Shown here: positions 57,501-64,000 of the stretch, one piece after another
Position numbering within the stretch: the stretch's first letter is position 1
Layout: each line of letters begins with the position of its first letter
Origin: CADCVT01 sp036389155
GTDB taxonomy: Bacteria > Actinomycetota > Thermoleophilia > Solirubrobacterales > Solirubrobacteraceae
Length of the DNA stretch: 64,000 bases
Assembly: GCA_036389155.1 (NCBI GenBank)
Contig: DASVQN010000023.1
Span: forward strand, 62,001-126,000
Direction: 5' to 3'
Notes under the pieces: generated by a model
Databases searched by the model: none
The model's input: only the letters and a program-made list of their open reading frames with translations
What the model was told of the DNA's origin: nothing
Translations under genes and position numbers: made by a program

Positions 57501-58896
57501 CGCCGAGCGCCTCGTCGAGCAGGGCGCGGCGACGAAGGACGAGGTCGAGGAGCGCAAGGCGCAGATCTGGGACGAGCTGACGCAGCTGCACCAGCAGCTC
57601 AAGCAGTCCATCGCCGCCGCGGACGAGGACGGCACCGGCGAGCAGCCGACGGGCGAGTACCAGCTCGACCGCTCGCCCTCGCCGATGGTCACCACCGCGG
57701 TCGACTCCGAGCGGCTCACCGAGCTCAACGAGGCGCTGCTGCGCACGCCCGACGGCTTCACCGTCCACCCCAAGCTCGTCAAGCAGCTCGAGCGCCGGCG
57801 GGTCGCGCTGGGCGCCGACGGCGGGATCGACTGGTCGCACGCCGAGTCGCTCGCGTTCGCGTCGCTGCTCACGGAGGGGACGCCGATCCGCCTGACCGGC
57901 CAGGACACCGAGCGCGGCACGTTCTCCCAGCGCCACCTCGTCCTGCACGACGCCAAGACGGGCCAGAGCGTCTGCCCGATCCAGAACCTGCCGGGCGCGC
58001 TCGCGCCCTTCGAGCTGCACAACTCGCCGCTGTCGGAGATGGCCTGCCTCGGCTTCGAGTACGGCTACTCCCAGGAGGCGCCGGAGACGCTCGTGCTGTG
58101 GGAGGCGCAGTTCGGCGACTTCGTCAACGGCGCGCAGGTCGTCATCGACCAGTTCATCGTGAGCGGCCTGGCCAAGTGGGGGCAGACCTCACGGCTCACC
58201 CTGCTGCTGCCGCACGGCTACGAGGGGTCGGGGCCGGAGCACTCGAGCGCGCGGCTCGAGCGCTGGCTCCAGCTCGCCGCGGAGGGCAACATCCGGGTGG
58301 CCAACCTGACGACGCCCGCGCAGTACTTCCACCTGCTGCGCCGCCAGGCCAAGATCGCCAAGCAGCGCCCGCTGATCGTCATGACGCCGAAGTCGCTGCT
58401 GCGCCTGCCGCAGGCGACCAACCGCATCGAGCACCTGTCCGAGACGCGGTTCTTTCCCGTCCTCGGCGAGCCGCGCGTGCCGTCGGACAAGGTCAAGCGC
58501 CTCGTCCTGTGCACCGGCAAGGTCTACTACGACCTCGTCGGCCACCCCAAGCGCGCCGAGCAGGAGCAGGTCGCGGTCGGGCGCGTCGAGCTGCTCTATC
58601 CCTTCCCGCAGGCGGAGATCCTCGAGCTGGTCGGGTCCTACCCGAACCTCGAGGAGGTCCTGTGGGTGCAGGAGGAGCCGCGCAACATGGGCGCCCGCGC
58701 GCACATGTCGCCGCGGCTCATGCAGGTGCTCCCCGAGAACATCCGGTTCGGCTACGTGGGCCGGCCGGAGCGCGCCTCACCGGGCGAGGGCTACCCGTCC
58801 GCGCACGTGGGCGAGCAGTCGCGCATCGTCGAGACGGCGCTGGACCTCGGGACCGAGGTCTCGCCCTTCCCCGTCAAGCCTCCCGGCCAGCGCTAG
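54589..58896 (+). CDS. Fused 2-oxoglutarate dehydrogenase E2-E1 with two lipoyl domains
   Basis: 1435 aa multidomain enzyme. Two lipoyl domains with EISTDKVDAEVP (Lys47) and EISTDKVDMELP (Lys160), a peripheral-subunit-binding domain (ISPVARRVAEAEGVDVEKV, about 224-260), a succinyltransferase E2 core ending in MTSTYDHRVIQGAESGQFLQ (about 300-520), then a complete thiamine-dependent E1 (VVMGMAHRGRLNVLAHNLGR; IHLITNNQVGFTTEP; RRFGHNEADEPAYTQPEMYA). Mycobacterial Kgd/OdhA has the E2-E1 fusion but no lipoyl domains. ATG 54589 is the first codon of the lipoyl fold; TAGGCT lies 14 bases before. Confidence 0.93.
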   Translation: MAVNTTIQVTLPAMGESVTEGTVLEWHKQEGDQVEADETLVEISTDKVDAEVPAPASGTVVKIHAAEGDTVEVGAVLAEIASGNGASGASAPAAEAEPAEDAPEVAEAEAPSGNGSGQIVDITTPAGGESVTEGTILEWAKAVGDTVEDGETVVEISTDKVDMELPAPAAGTLTEILAEEGETVTVGQVIARMQVGAARAPKTAPAEEPSGNGASVAAPAVPDDARISPVARRVAEAEGVDVEKVQGSGPGGRITKEDVLAAASNGGGAATAPAPAPAAAAEGSAQLIKGGAAMLARYMDESRQIPTATSFRTITVTTMDGRRKELKAAGQKVSFTHLIAYAIALAVQQDMPVMAHHFEERDGKPYRVDDGAVNLGIAVDVEKKDGTRTLMVPVIRDAGRLSFTDFKAAFDALIAKARDNKLTADDLAGANVSLTNPGGIGTIASVPRLMTGQGTIVATGSIAYPVGLGNIGGVIGAEKVMTMTSTYDHRVIQGAESGQFLQRVEGYLQGENGFYEGVFASLGAELGAPPSPPAPAAAAAVQTPEAPRAEAGAVDEDLLQAVQAATSLVKAHRTHGHLAAKLDPLGAEPEGDPALDPDHVMLTPELMARIPSKILRVYVPGATLADALPHLRETYCGTIAYEIEHISSHRQRVWLREKIESGEYRKPLTTDEQQWLLGRLIKVDAFERFLHKAYLGQKQFSVEGLDMTVPMLDELIQLSAAHGAREVVMGMAHRGRLNVLAHNLGRPYDTIFAEFEGASTLEAVTTIPQGGTGDVKYHHGAQGSYTLRSGESILVNLESNPSHLEFVDPVVVGATRAAQTTRQGPHAHQDPAAAVPILLHGDAAFPGQGVVAETLNLQALDGYQVGGTIHLITNNQVGFTTEPDDSRSTRWASDLAKGFDVPIIHVNADDPAACISAVRLAFAFRQEFGHDVVIDLIGYRRFGHNEADEPAYTQPEMYAKIKKHPRVADRFAERLVEQGAATKDEVEERKAQIWDELTQLHQQLKQSIAAADEDGTGEQPTGEYQLDRSPSPMVTTAVDSERLTELNEALLRTPDGFTVHPKLVKQLERRRVALGADGGIDWSHAESLAFASLLTEGTPIRLTGQDTERGTFSQRHLVLHDAKTGQSVCPIQNLPGALAPFELHNSPLSEMACLGFEYGYSQEAPETLVLWEAQFGDFVNGAQVVIDQFIVSGLAKWGQTSRLTLLLPHGYEGSGPEHSSARLERWLQLAAEGNIRVANLTTPAQYFHLLRRQAKIAKQRPLIVMTPKSLLRLPQATNRIEHLSETRFFPVLGEPRVPSDKVKRLVLCTGKVYYDLVGHPKRAEQEQVAVGRVELLYPFPQAEILELVGSYPNLEEVLWVQEEPRNMGARAHMSPRLMQVLPENIRFGYVGRPERASPGEGYPSAHVGEQSRIVETALDLGTEVSPFPVKPPGQR

Positions 58897-58899
58897 CCG

Positions 58900-59208
58900 C
58901 TACGCGGCGGCCGCTTCCGGCACCGCCGCGCGGAAGAGCAGCGGGACGCGCCCGAGCGTGATCTCGTCGCCGTCGCCGAGCGCGGCCTCCTGGACGCGCG
59001 TGCCGTTGACCCAGACGCCGTTCATGCTGCGGTCGTCGAGGATCACCACGTCGTCGCCGCGACGGACGATGACGGCGTGCTTTCGGGAGACGGTCGCATC
59101 GTCGAGCCGGATGTCTGCCGAGAGACCGCGGCCGAGGTGCGTGACCTCGCCGAGGAGGGGAACGACCCGGCGGTCACCGCCGGTCTCGATCTCGAGGTAG
59201 CCAGTCAT
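58900..59208 (-). CDS. FHA-domain protein, 102 aa
   Basis: Single forkhead-associated domain, the whole protein. GEVTHLGRGLSADIRLDDAT with Gly-Arg, VSRKHAVIVRR (Ser-x-x-His phosphothreonine pocket) and DDRSMNGVWVNGTRV (Asn-Gly) are complete. Such proteins read Ser/Thr-kinase phosphorylation. Divergent from the response-regulator gene and three bases from the end of odhA; a link like GarA-OdhA control in mycobacteria is tempting because it lies directly behind the dehydrogenase. Confidence 0.87.
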   Translation of the reverse strand: MTGYLEIETGGDRRVVPLLGEVTHLGRGLSADIRLDDATVSRKHAVIVRRGDDVVILDDRSMNGVWVNGTRVQEAALGDGDEITLGRVPLLFRAAVPEAAAA

Positions 59209-59231
59209 GGGACCCGGAACGGTGCCAAGCG

Positions 59232-59278
59232 TTCCTCAGGGTTTCCTAAGGATGCCTGCGTCTTCGGGGTTTCTTAGG
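59232..59278 (+). promoter_or_regulatory. Three direct repeats, likely OmpR-family binding boxes
   Basis: TTCCTCAGG (59232-59240), TTCCTAAGG (59243-59251) and TTTCTTAGG (59270-59278). The first two are 11 bp apart start to start, the helical-turn spacing of OmpR-type regulators; the third adjoins the TACGCT -10 box (59288-59293) six bases before GTG 59300. Likely autoregulation. Confidence 0.5.
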
Positions 59279-59299
59279 TCGCGCGCATACGCTTCATCG

Positions 59300-59980
59300 G
59301 TGCCCGCGCAGCGCATCCTGGTGGTCGACGACGAACCCGCGGTGCGTTCGTCGCTGGACCGTGCGCTGCGGCTGGCCGGATATGAGGTCGCGCTCGCCGA
59401 GGACGGCGCGTCCGCGCTCGACGTGCTGACGCGCGCGCCGCACGACGCCGTGGTGCTCGACGTGGCGATGCCCGGGGTCGACGGGCTGGAGGTCTGCCGG
59501 CGGATGCGGACGGCGGGCGACAGCACGGCGGTGCTGATGCTGACCGCGCGCGACGCGATCGACGACCGCGTCGCGGGGCTGGACGCCGGCGCCGACGACT
59601 ACCTCGTCAAGCCGTTCGCGCTGCGCGAGCTGCAGGCGCGGCTGCGCGCGCTGCTGCGCCGGACGGAGCCCGGCGAGGCGGACGTTCTGTCGCTGGACGA
59701 CCTCGTGATGGAGGTCGGCGCCCATCTCGTGCGGCGCGGGTCGCGGGAGATCGACCTGACCCGGACGGAGTTCGCGCTGCTGCGGCTCCTGCTCGAGCAC
59801 CCGGGCCAGGTGCTGACGCGATCGACGATCTTCGAGCGCGTGTGGGGCTACGACTTCGGCGCGACGTCGAACACCCTCGGCGTGTACGTCGGCTACCTGC
59901 GGCGCAAGCTCGAGGCCGGCGGCGAGCCGCGCCTGCTGCACACCGTGCGCGGGCTCGGCTACGTCCTGCGGGCGGCGTAG
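59300..59980 (+). CDS. OmpR/MprA-type response regulator
   Basis: 226 aa from GTG 59300. Receiver: ILVVDDEPAVRSSLDRALRL with acidic DDE, phosphoacceptor in AVVLDVAMPGVDGLEV, Thr in MLTARDAIDDRV, Lys in DDYLVKPFALRELQAR. Winged-helix output with IDLTRTEFALLRLLLEHPGQ and TLGVYVGYLRRKLEAGGEPR. An ATG at 59207 would add an unsupported 31-residue tail overlapping the control boxes. Followed by its kinase after six bases. Confidence 0.94.
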   Translation: MPAQRILVVDDEPAVRSSLDRALRLAGYEVALAEDGASALDVLTRAPHDAVVLDVAMPGVDGLEVCRRMRTAGDSTAVLMLTARDAIDDRVAGLDAGADDYLVKPFALRELQARLRALLRRTEPGEADVLSLDDLVMEVGAHLVRRGSREIDLTRTEFALLRLLLEHPGQVLTRSTIFERVWGYDFGATSNTLGVYVGYLRRKLEAGGEPRLLHTVRGLGYVLRAA

Positions 59981-59986
59981 GCGGCC

Positions 59987-61357
59987 GTGTCGCTGCGCCG
60001 GCGCCTCGTGCTCCTCGCCGCCGGGACGGTCGGCGTGACGGTCGTCGTGGCCTCGCTCGTCTGCTACTTCGCGATGCGCGCCGAGCTGCGCGACCAGGTC
60101 GACACCGAGCTGGCGCGGCAGGCCGAGCGGACCGGCCGCGACCGCGACGGCGACGGTCGCCCGCCGGGCGGGCCCTTCCGGCCGCCGCCGCCGGTGCGCC
60201 CCGGCGAGGGTGCGCCGAACGCGCAGCTCATCCGCGGCGACGGGGTGGTGCAGTCGGCGCCGGACGCCGTGCCGATCCCCGTCACCGAGGACGACCTCGA
60301 GCTGGCGCGGGCCGGCGAGGGTGCCTCCGCCGTGTTCAGCGACCGCGACGTGTCGGGGGAGCACCTGCGGGTGCTGACCGTGCCGCTGCCGTTCGGGGCG
60401 GTGCAGCTGGCGCGGAGCCTGGAGAGCGTCGACTCGACGCTCTCCCGGCTGCGGCTCGTGCTGGTCCTGCTGTGCCTGTGCGGGACGGCGTTCGCGCTGG
60501 CGGTGTCGCGGCTGTTCGCGCGGCAGGTGGTGGCGCCGGTGACGTCGCTCACGGAGACGGCGGAGCACATCACCGCCACCGACGACCTCGGGCGCCGGAT
60601 CCCGTCGGACGGCGGCGCGGACGAGGTCGGCCGCATGGCGTCGGGCTTCAACGCGATGCTCGACCGGCTGCAGGCCTCGCGCGCCGCGCTGGCGGCGTCG
60701 GTCACCGCGCAGCGCCAGCTCGTCGCCGACGCGTCGCACGAGCTCCGCACCCCGGTGACGTCGCTGCGGACGAACGCGGAGGTGCTGCTCGAGAACCCCG
60801 GCGCGTCGCTGGACGAGGACGAGCGCCGGCGGCTGCTGGAGGACATGCGCGAGCAGTCCGAGGAGCTGACGCTGCTCATCAACGACGTCATCGAGCTGGC
60901 GCGCGGCGACCAGCCGCTGGCGGCGAGCGACGACGTGCGGCTCGACGAGGTCGTCGGCGAGGCGGTCGCGCGGGCGCGGCGGCACGCGCCGGGGGTGCGG
61001 TTCACGCTGGACGCGGCGCCAATGGTCGTCCGCGGCGACGCCGAGCGGCTCGGCCGCGCCGTCTCGAACCTGCTCGACAACGCCGCGAAGCACTCGCCGG
61101 AGGGCGGGGAGGTGACGGTCCTCGCGCGCGGCGACGTCGTCGAGGTGCGCGACCAGGGTCCGGGCGTGCCGGACGAGGACAAGCCGCTGATCTTCGACCG
61201 CTTCTACCGCGGCGCGACCTCGCGGGGCCGCCCGGGCTCCGGCCTCGGGCTGGCGATCGTGCGGCAGGTCGCCGAGGCCCACGGCGGCGAGGTGTCCGTC
61301 GAGGACGCCCCGGGCGGCGGCGCCCGGTTCGTGCTCCGCGTCGACGCCGCGGGCTAG
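59987..61357 (+). CDS. Sensor histidine kinase
   Basis: 456 aa two-helix membrane kinase. Helix 1 LVLLAAGTVGVTVVVASLVC, an extracytoplasmic Pro-rich sensor of about 130 residues, helix 2 LVLVLLCLCGTAFALAVSRL, HAMP, H-box VADASHELRTPVTSLRTNAE (His), N-box GRAVSNLLDNAAKHSPE, and G-boxes EVRDQGPGVPDEDK and GSGLGLAIVRQVAEAHGGEV. GTG start. It forms an operon with the response regulator; stop shares CTAG with the sigma-factor gene coming the other way. Confidence 0.94.
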   Translation: MSLRRRLVLLAAGTVGVTVVVASLVCYFAMRAELRDQVDTELARQAERTGRDRDGDGRPPGGPFRPPPPVRPGEGAPNAQLIRGDGVVQSAPDAVPIPVTEDDLELARAGEGASAVFSDRDVSGEHLRVLTVPLPFGAVQLARSLESVDSTLSRLRLVLVLLCLCGTAFALAVSRLFARQVVAPVTSLTETAEHITATDDLGRRIPSDGGADEVGRMASGFNAMLDRLQASRAALAASVTAQRQLVADASHELRTPVTSLRTNAEVLLENPGASLDEDERRRLLEDMREQSEELTLLINDVIELARGDQPLAASDDVRLDEVVGEAVARARRHAPGVRFTLDAAPMVVRGDAERLGRAVSNLLDNAAKHSPEGGEVTVLARGDVVEVRDQGPGVPDEDKPLIFDRFYRGATSRGRPGSGLGLAIVRQVAEAHGGEVSVEDAPGGGARFVLRVDAAG

Positions 61358-62751
61358 CTCGGGAACTGCCTGTCGAGCGCGCTGCCCATCTGGTCGCCGG
61401 CCCCGTCGGCGATCAACTCGGCCGGATCCGGGCAGTCGCGCCCGCTGCGGGCGGCGAAGGCGCGCGTGGGGGCCGGCTCGTTGCGCTCGACCGGCTCGGC
61501 CGCGGTCGCGGTCGCGGTCGCGGTCGCAGGATCCTGCGGCCGGCGAGGGCCGTCGCTGTCGCCGGGCGTCGCGCCGGGCGCCGGCGCGCTCCTGCTCCGG
61601 CCGCCGTCGTCGCCCGCCGGCCACGACACGTTCACGCGGCGTCCGGCGCGGTGCCGGGGCGGCGCGGTCCCGGCGACGACGCGGCGGGCCGTGCGCGATG
61701 CGTCTGCGACGGGCCGCGTCGTGGCGGAGACGCGCCGCGTGGGTGGCGTCGCGACGGCCCGCACGAGGACCGCCGGCCGCGCCGGCGGCGCCGCGACGGC
61801 GGCGGGCGCGCGCGCCGACGTCGGGGCAGGGGTGCGAGCGGGCGCCGCGGCGCTCGCCTTCGGTGCGACGGCCTTCGCCGGGCGCTCGTGTCGCGCCTCG
61901 TCGCCCCCGGCCGCGGCCGCGCCGACGGCGATCGCCGCGACGGCGAGCTTCGCGGCGCCCCCGGCGAGCATCGGCGACCCGGACTCGGCGGCAGCCGGCA
62001 GCAGCGACTGGAGCCGGCCCATCGCGCCCGCGGGGACCGGGAAGAGCAGCGGCAGGCGGGTGCGGCGCCGCTTGATGCCCGCGGCGAACCGGCGGCAGTC
62101 GTCGCACGTCCGCAGGTGCGCGCGGACCGGCCGCGCCCGGGCGTCGTCGTCGGAGAGCGTGCGCTGGACGGTCGTGCACGTGACGTCGCGCGCGTCGCGG
62201 CGGTCGTGCAGCGCCGTGCGCGCCGAGAAGACGGCCTGCCGCGCGGCGCCAGGGGTCGTGTCGAGCGCGGTGGCGACCTCGCCGTAGCCGAGGCCCCCCA
62301 GCTCGCGCAGCACGAGCGCGGAGCGTTGGTGGACGGTCAGCGCGTCGAGGTCGGCCAGCGCCTGCGCGAGCTCCTCCCGGTCGGCCGCGCGCTCGTGGAC
62401 GTCCGCGTGCGCGGCGACCTCCTCGATCCCCTCGCCGGCCGCCCGCGTCCGCGACCGGCGCAGCAGCGAGATCGACTCGTTGTGCGCGATGCGGTACAGC
62501 CACGGCCGCAGCGGCGCGTTGCGCCCGTCGCGCCGCAGGGCGACGAGCGCCTTGAGCATGGCGCTCTGCAGCGCGTCGAGGGCGTCGTGCTCGTCGCGCA
62601 CGATCGAGCGGCAGTACCGCAGCAGCGCCGCGTGGTGGCGGGCGTAGAGGGCGGCGAACGCCGAGTCGTCGCCGGCGGCGGCGAGCGCGGCGAGCCTCTC
62701 GTCGCCGAGCAGCCGCAGGGCGGGCGGCGGAAGCAGGCCGGCGGCGGACAC
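61354..62751 (-). CDS. ECF sigma factor with C-terminal zinc-finger and membrane-like extension
   Basis: 465 aa from GTG 62751, more than twice a usual ECF sigma factor. Residues ~1-180 hold sigma2 (FAALYARHHAALLRYCRSIV, PLRPWLYRIAHNESISLLRR) and sigma4 (LTVHQRSALVLRELGGLGYG). Then HLRTCDDCRRFAAGI, a zf-HC2 anti-sigma-type H-C-C finger, a hydrophobic stretch LAGGAAKLAVAAIAVGAAAA, and about 190 residues rich in Ala, Pro, Thr and Arg. Sigma and an anti-sigma-like sensor in one chain implies cis regulation. Confidence 0.85.
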   Translation of the reverse strand: MSAAGLLPPPALRLLGDERLAALAAAGDDSAFAALYARHHAALLRYCRSIVRDEHDALDALQSAMLKALVALRRDGRNAPLRPWLYRIAHNESISLLRRSRTRAAGEGIEEVAAHADVHERAADREELAQALADLDALTVHQRSALVLRELGGLGYGEVATALDTTPGAARQAVFSARTALHDRRDARDVTCTTVQRTLSDDDARARPVRAHLRTCDDCRRFAAGIKRRRTRLPLLFPVPAGAMGRLQSLLPAAAESGSPMLAGGAAKLAVAAIAVGAAAAGGDEARHERPAKAVAPKASAAAPARTPAPTSARAPAAVAAPPARPAVLVRAVATPPTRRVSATTRPVADASRTARRVVAGTAPPRHRAGRRVNVSWPAGDDGGRSRSAPAPGATPGDSDGPRRPQDPATATATATAAEPVERNEPAPTRAFAARSGRDCPDPAELIADGAGDQMGSALDRQFPS

Positions 62752-62853
62752 CAGCCGACCTTCTCACCGGACCCGAAGATCAGGTGAAGAATGGCTGCGA
62801 GGCCGGCGGCGACGGCTCGGACGCGGCCCGGCGCACGTGCCGCTCCTTGCGCG

Positions 62854-63705
62854 TCACAGCGCGGCGCGGACCGCTTCCGCGCTCGGCGCGTGGTCCGGGC
62901 CGAGCCGTTCCAGCAGTTCGCGCCACGAGGGCTGCATCTCGATGGCGCGGCGGACCCGCACGAGCCCCGTCTCGAGGTCGCCGCCCTGCGCGGCCCCCAG
63001 CCCCGCCCAGAACAGCAGCTCGTGGTTGTCGGGCGCGAGCGCCGACGCCCGCTCGTAGCGGTCAGCCGCCTCGTCGAACCGCCCCTCCGCCATGAGCGAG
63101 TCCGCCTCCGTCGCCGACTCGTACGCGCGGTGCAGGACGAGCAGCCGGCGCAGCTCGACGACCGGGTCCGGGTGGTCCTCCACCCGCAGCTCGATCCCGC
63201 CGGCCACGAGCGCCGCGGACTGCCGCCCGCGCAGGTCGCCGCCCTCGGCCTCGGCCGCCTCGAGCGCCGCCACCATGCGCTCGGGCAGCGGGTCGCCCGC
63301 GCTCGCGGTGAACGCCGCGGCCATCGCATCCCAGACCGTGCCGCGGGCCATCATGTTCGCCTGGCAGGACCAGCCGTCGCCGAGCACGTGGCCCGCCTCC
63401 GCGATGCACGCGGCCCCCGTGTGCACCGCCACGCGTCCCGACGCGTCGACCACCGCGGTCTGGCGCATCGCGTCGGCCTCGTCCTCGCGCAGGACCGCCT
63501 CCAGCGCCTCGTCCGGCGACGCCCCGTCGCCGAGGCGGTCGAGGATCCGCCCGCCGTGCGCGAGGTCGGGCACCGACTGCGTGGCGACGGCCCCGACGCC
63601 CTGCCGGACGTGCGGCACGACGCTGCCGACGCTGAACCAGTGCGACTGGACGGCGACGCCCAGCTCGCCGGTCGAAGGGTCGCGGGCGACGAGCGAGTAG
63701 GTCAC
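62854..63705 (-). CDS. DUF1028 family protein with TPR-like tail
   Basis: 283 aa from GTG 63705. DUF1028 Ntn-hydrolase-like part: TYSLVARDPSTGELGVAVQS, HWFSVGSVVPHVRQGVGAVA, QTAVVDASGRVAVHTGAAC and WSCQANMMARGTVWDAM. The last ~80 residues are TPR-like (EADSLMAEGRFDEAADRYER; DLETGLVRVRRAIEMQPSWR). TAGTCT (63719-63714) lies eight bases upstream. Often annotated as a putative peptidoglycan-binding or hydrolase protein; function unproven. Confidence 0.86.
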   Translation of the reverse strand: MTYSLVARDPSTGELGVAVQSHWFSVGSVVPHVRQGVGAVATQSVPDLAHGGRILDRLGDGASPDEALEAVLREDEADAMRQTAVVDASGRVAVHTGAACIAEAGHVLGDGWSCQANMMARGTVWDAMAAAFTASAGDPLPERMVAALEAAEAEGGDLRGRQSAALVAGGIELRVEDHPDPVVELRRLLVLHRAYESATEADSLMAEGRFDEAADRYERASALAPDNHELLFWAGLGAAQGGDLETGLVRVRRAIEMQPSWRELLERLGPDHAPSAEAVRAAL

Positions 63706-63729
63706 GACCCGGCAGACTAGAACGCGACG

Positions 63730-64000
63730 ATGGACGTCGCCGAGGTCCTGGACCGCATCCGCTCGATCCCGCCCGGGAAGGTGGCGGCCTACGGCGACGT
63801 GACGCCCGGCGCGCCGCGCCACGCCGGCCGCGTGCTGAGCGACAGCCACGAGCCCGACGTGCCGTGGTGGCGGGTCGTGCGCGCCGACGGCACCCTCGCC
63901 AAGGGCCATCGCCAGAAGGAGCTGCTGCGCGCGGAGGGCGTCCGGTTCCGAGGCGATCGGGTCGACATGGCAGAGTGCCGCGCATCTGGCTTCAGCGCGA
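63730..64000 (+). CDS. Alkyltransferase-like (ATL/MGMT-type) DNA-binding protein, partial
   Basis: ATG 63730 opens a frame that runs off the end of the window after 90 codons. VLDRIRSIPPGKVAAYGDVT followed by VPWWRVVRADGTLAKGHRQK is the MGMT DNA-binding domain. The catalytic PCHR is replaced by PWWR, as in alkyltransferase-like proteins that flag O6-alkylguanine for nucleotide-excision repair and do not repair it. TAGAAC, a weak -10, is six bases upstream, overlapping the divergent DUF1028 promoter. Confidence 0.82.
   Translation, partial: MDVAEVLDRIRSIPPGKVAAYGDVTPGAPRHAGRVLSDSHEPDVPWWRVVRADGTLAKGHRQKELLRAEGVRFRGDRVDMAECRASGFSA

Noticed and set aside
53662..58020. 1452-codon open frame antisense to the dehydrogenase gene
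   Set aside because: Composition is dominated by Arg, Leu, Val, Asp and Gly repeats typical of antisense frames in GC-rich DNA; the plus strand encodes a clear enzyme.
1..64000. tRNA, rRNA, CRISPR arrays, transposases
   Set aside because: None seen by eye on either strand: no clover-leaf arms with CCA-type ends, no regularly spaced repeats with spacers, no DDE or recombinase motifs. A tRNAscan or HMM search would be decisive.

Overview
The window is one contiguous piece of a very GC-rich (roughly 70-75% by eye) bacterial chromosome. Gene density is high: stop/start overlaps (GTGA, ATGA, TGATG) are the rule, and GTG, TTG and possibly CTG starts are frequent. The gene content points to Actinomycetota: an E2-E1 fused 2-oxoglutarate dehydrogenase, DUF3817, a large LuxR-type ATPase regulator, an MprA-like two-component pair, CtaG and many small Actinobacteria-type proteins. 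My best guess is class Thermoleophilia (Solirubrobacter/Conexibacter/Patulibacter relatives), inferred from protein style and not from a marker gene. I see no rRNA, tRNA, CRISPR, prophage or classical IS element. This looks like core or peripheral chromosome with one MITE-like repeat, one tandem repeat and one short compositionally odd gap.

Layout. 1-6 kb: an acyl-CoA dehydrogenase/kinase pair, a hidden basic small gene, ctaG-LysR, a PHP phosphoesterase and a cupin. 6-11.5 kb (minus): EamA exporter, aldehyde dehydrogenase, cyclophilin coupled to a zinc-ribbon membrane protein, DEAD-box helicase. 11.5-21 kb (mostly plus): giant LuxR-type regulator, a 202-bp inverted-repeat element, quinone oxidoreductase, PfkB kinase, two tiny membrane proteins, citrate synthase, GNAT and a GT-C-like membrane protein. 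21-23 kb (minus): second PfkB kinase, YgjP-type peptidase, a hairpin cluster and an Lrp/AsnC regulator. 23-27.8 kb (plus): a DUF6421-like protein, SDR and threonine-aldolase-like enzyme, which with the divergent Lrp gene form a locus of unknown function. 27.8-30.5 kb (minus): GNAT, metF, MBL hydrolase. 30.5-36.4 kb (plus): SnoaL-MBL fusion, frameshifted GH31 glycosidase, aminotransferase, M29 peptidase. 36.4-38.0 kb (minus): a three-gene MNIO (DUF692) peptide-modification locus, the strongest candidate for an undescribed system. 38.3-45.3 kb: pyruvate kinase, ABC1 kinase, a divergent glyoxalase I/II-like pair, FMN split-barrel protein/MarR, Ppx/GppA. 45.3-53.5 kb (minus): small proteins, ketopantoate-reductase-like protein, secreted C5-epimerase-like and BNR proteins, a lipoprotein and a flavin oxidoreductase. 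53.5-64 kb: Nudix, DUF3817, the fused 2-oxoglutarate dehydrogenase, FHA protein, response regulator/histidine kinase, an ECF sigma factor carrying its own zinc finger, a DUF1028 protein and a partial alkyltransferase-like gene.

How genes work together. Central carbon metabolism is represented by gltA, pyk and odhA, each alone rather than in a TCA operon. Two expression styles are visible. Many genes carry a TANNNT -10 element only 6-10 nt before the start codon, as expected for leaderless mRNAs, while a minority have strong Shine-Dalgarno sequences. Convergent genes repeatedly share the tetranucleotide CTAG as both stop codons.
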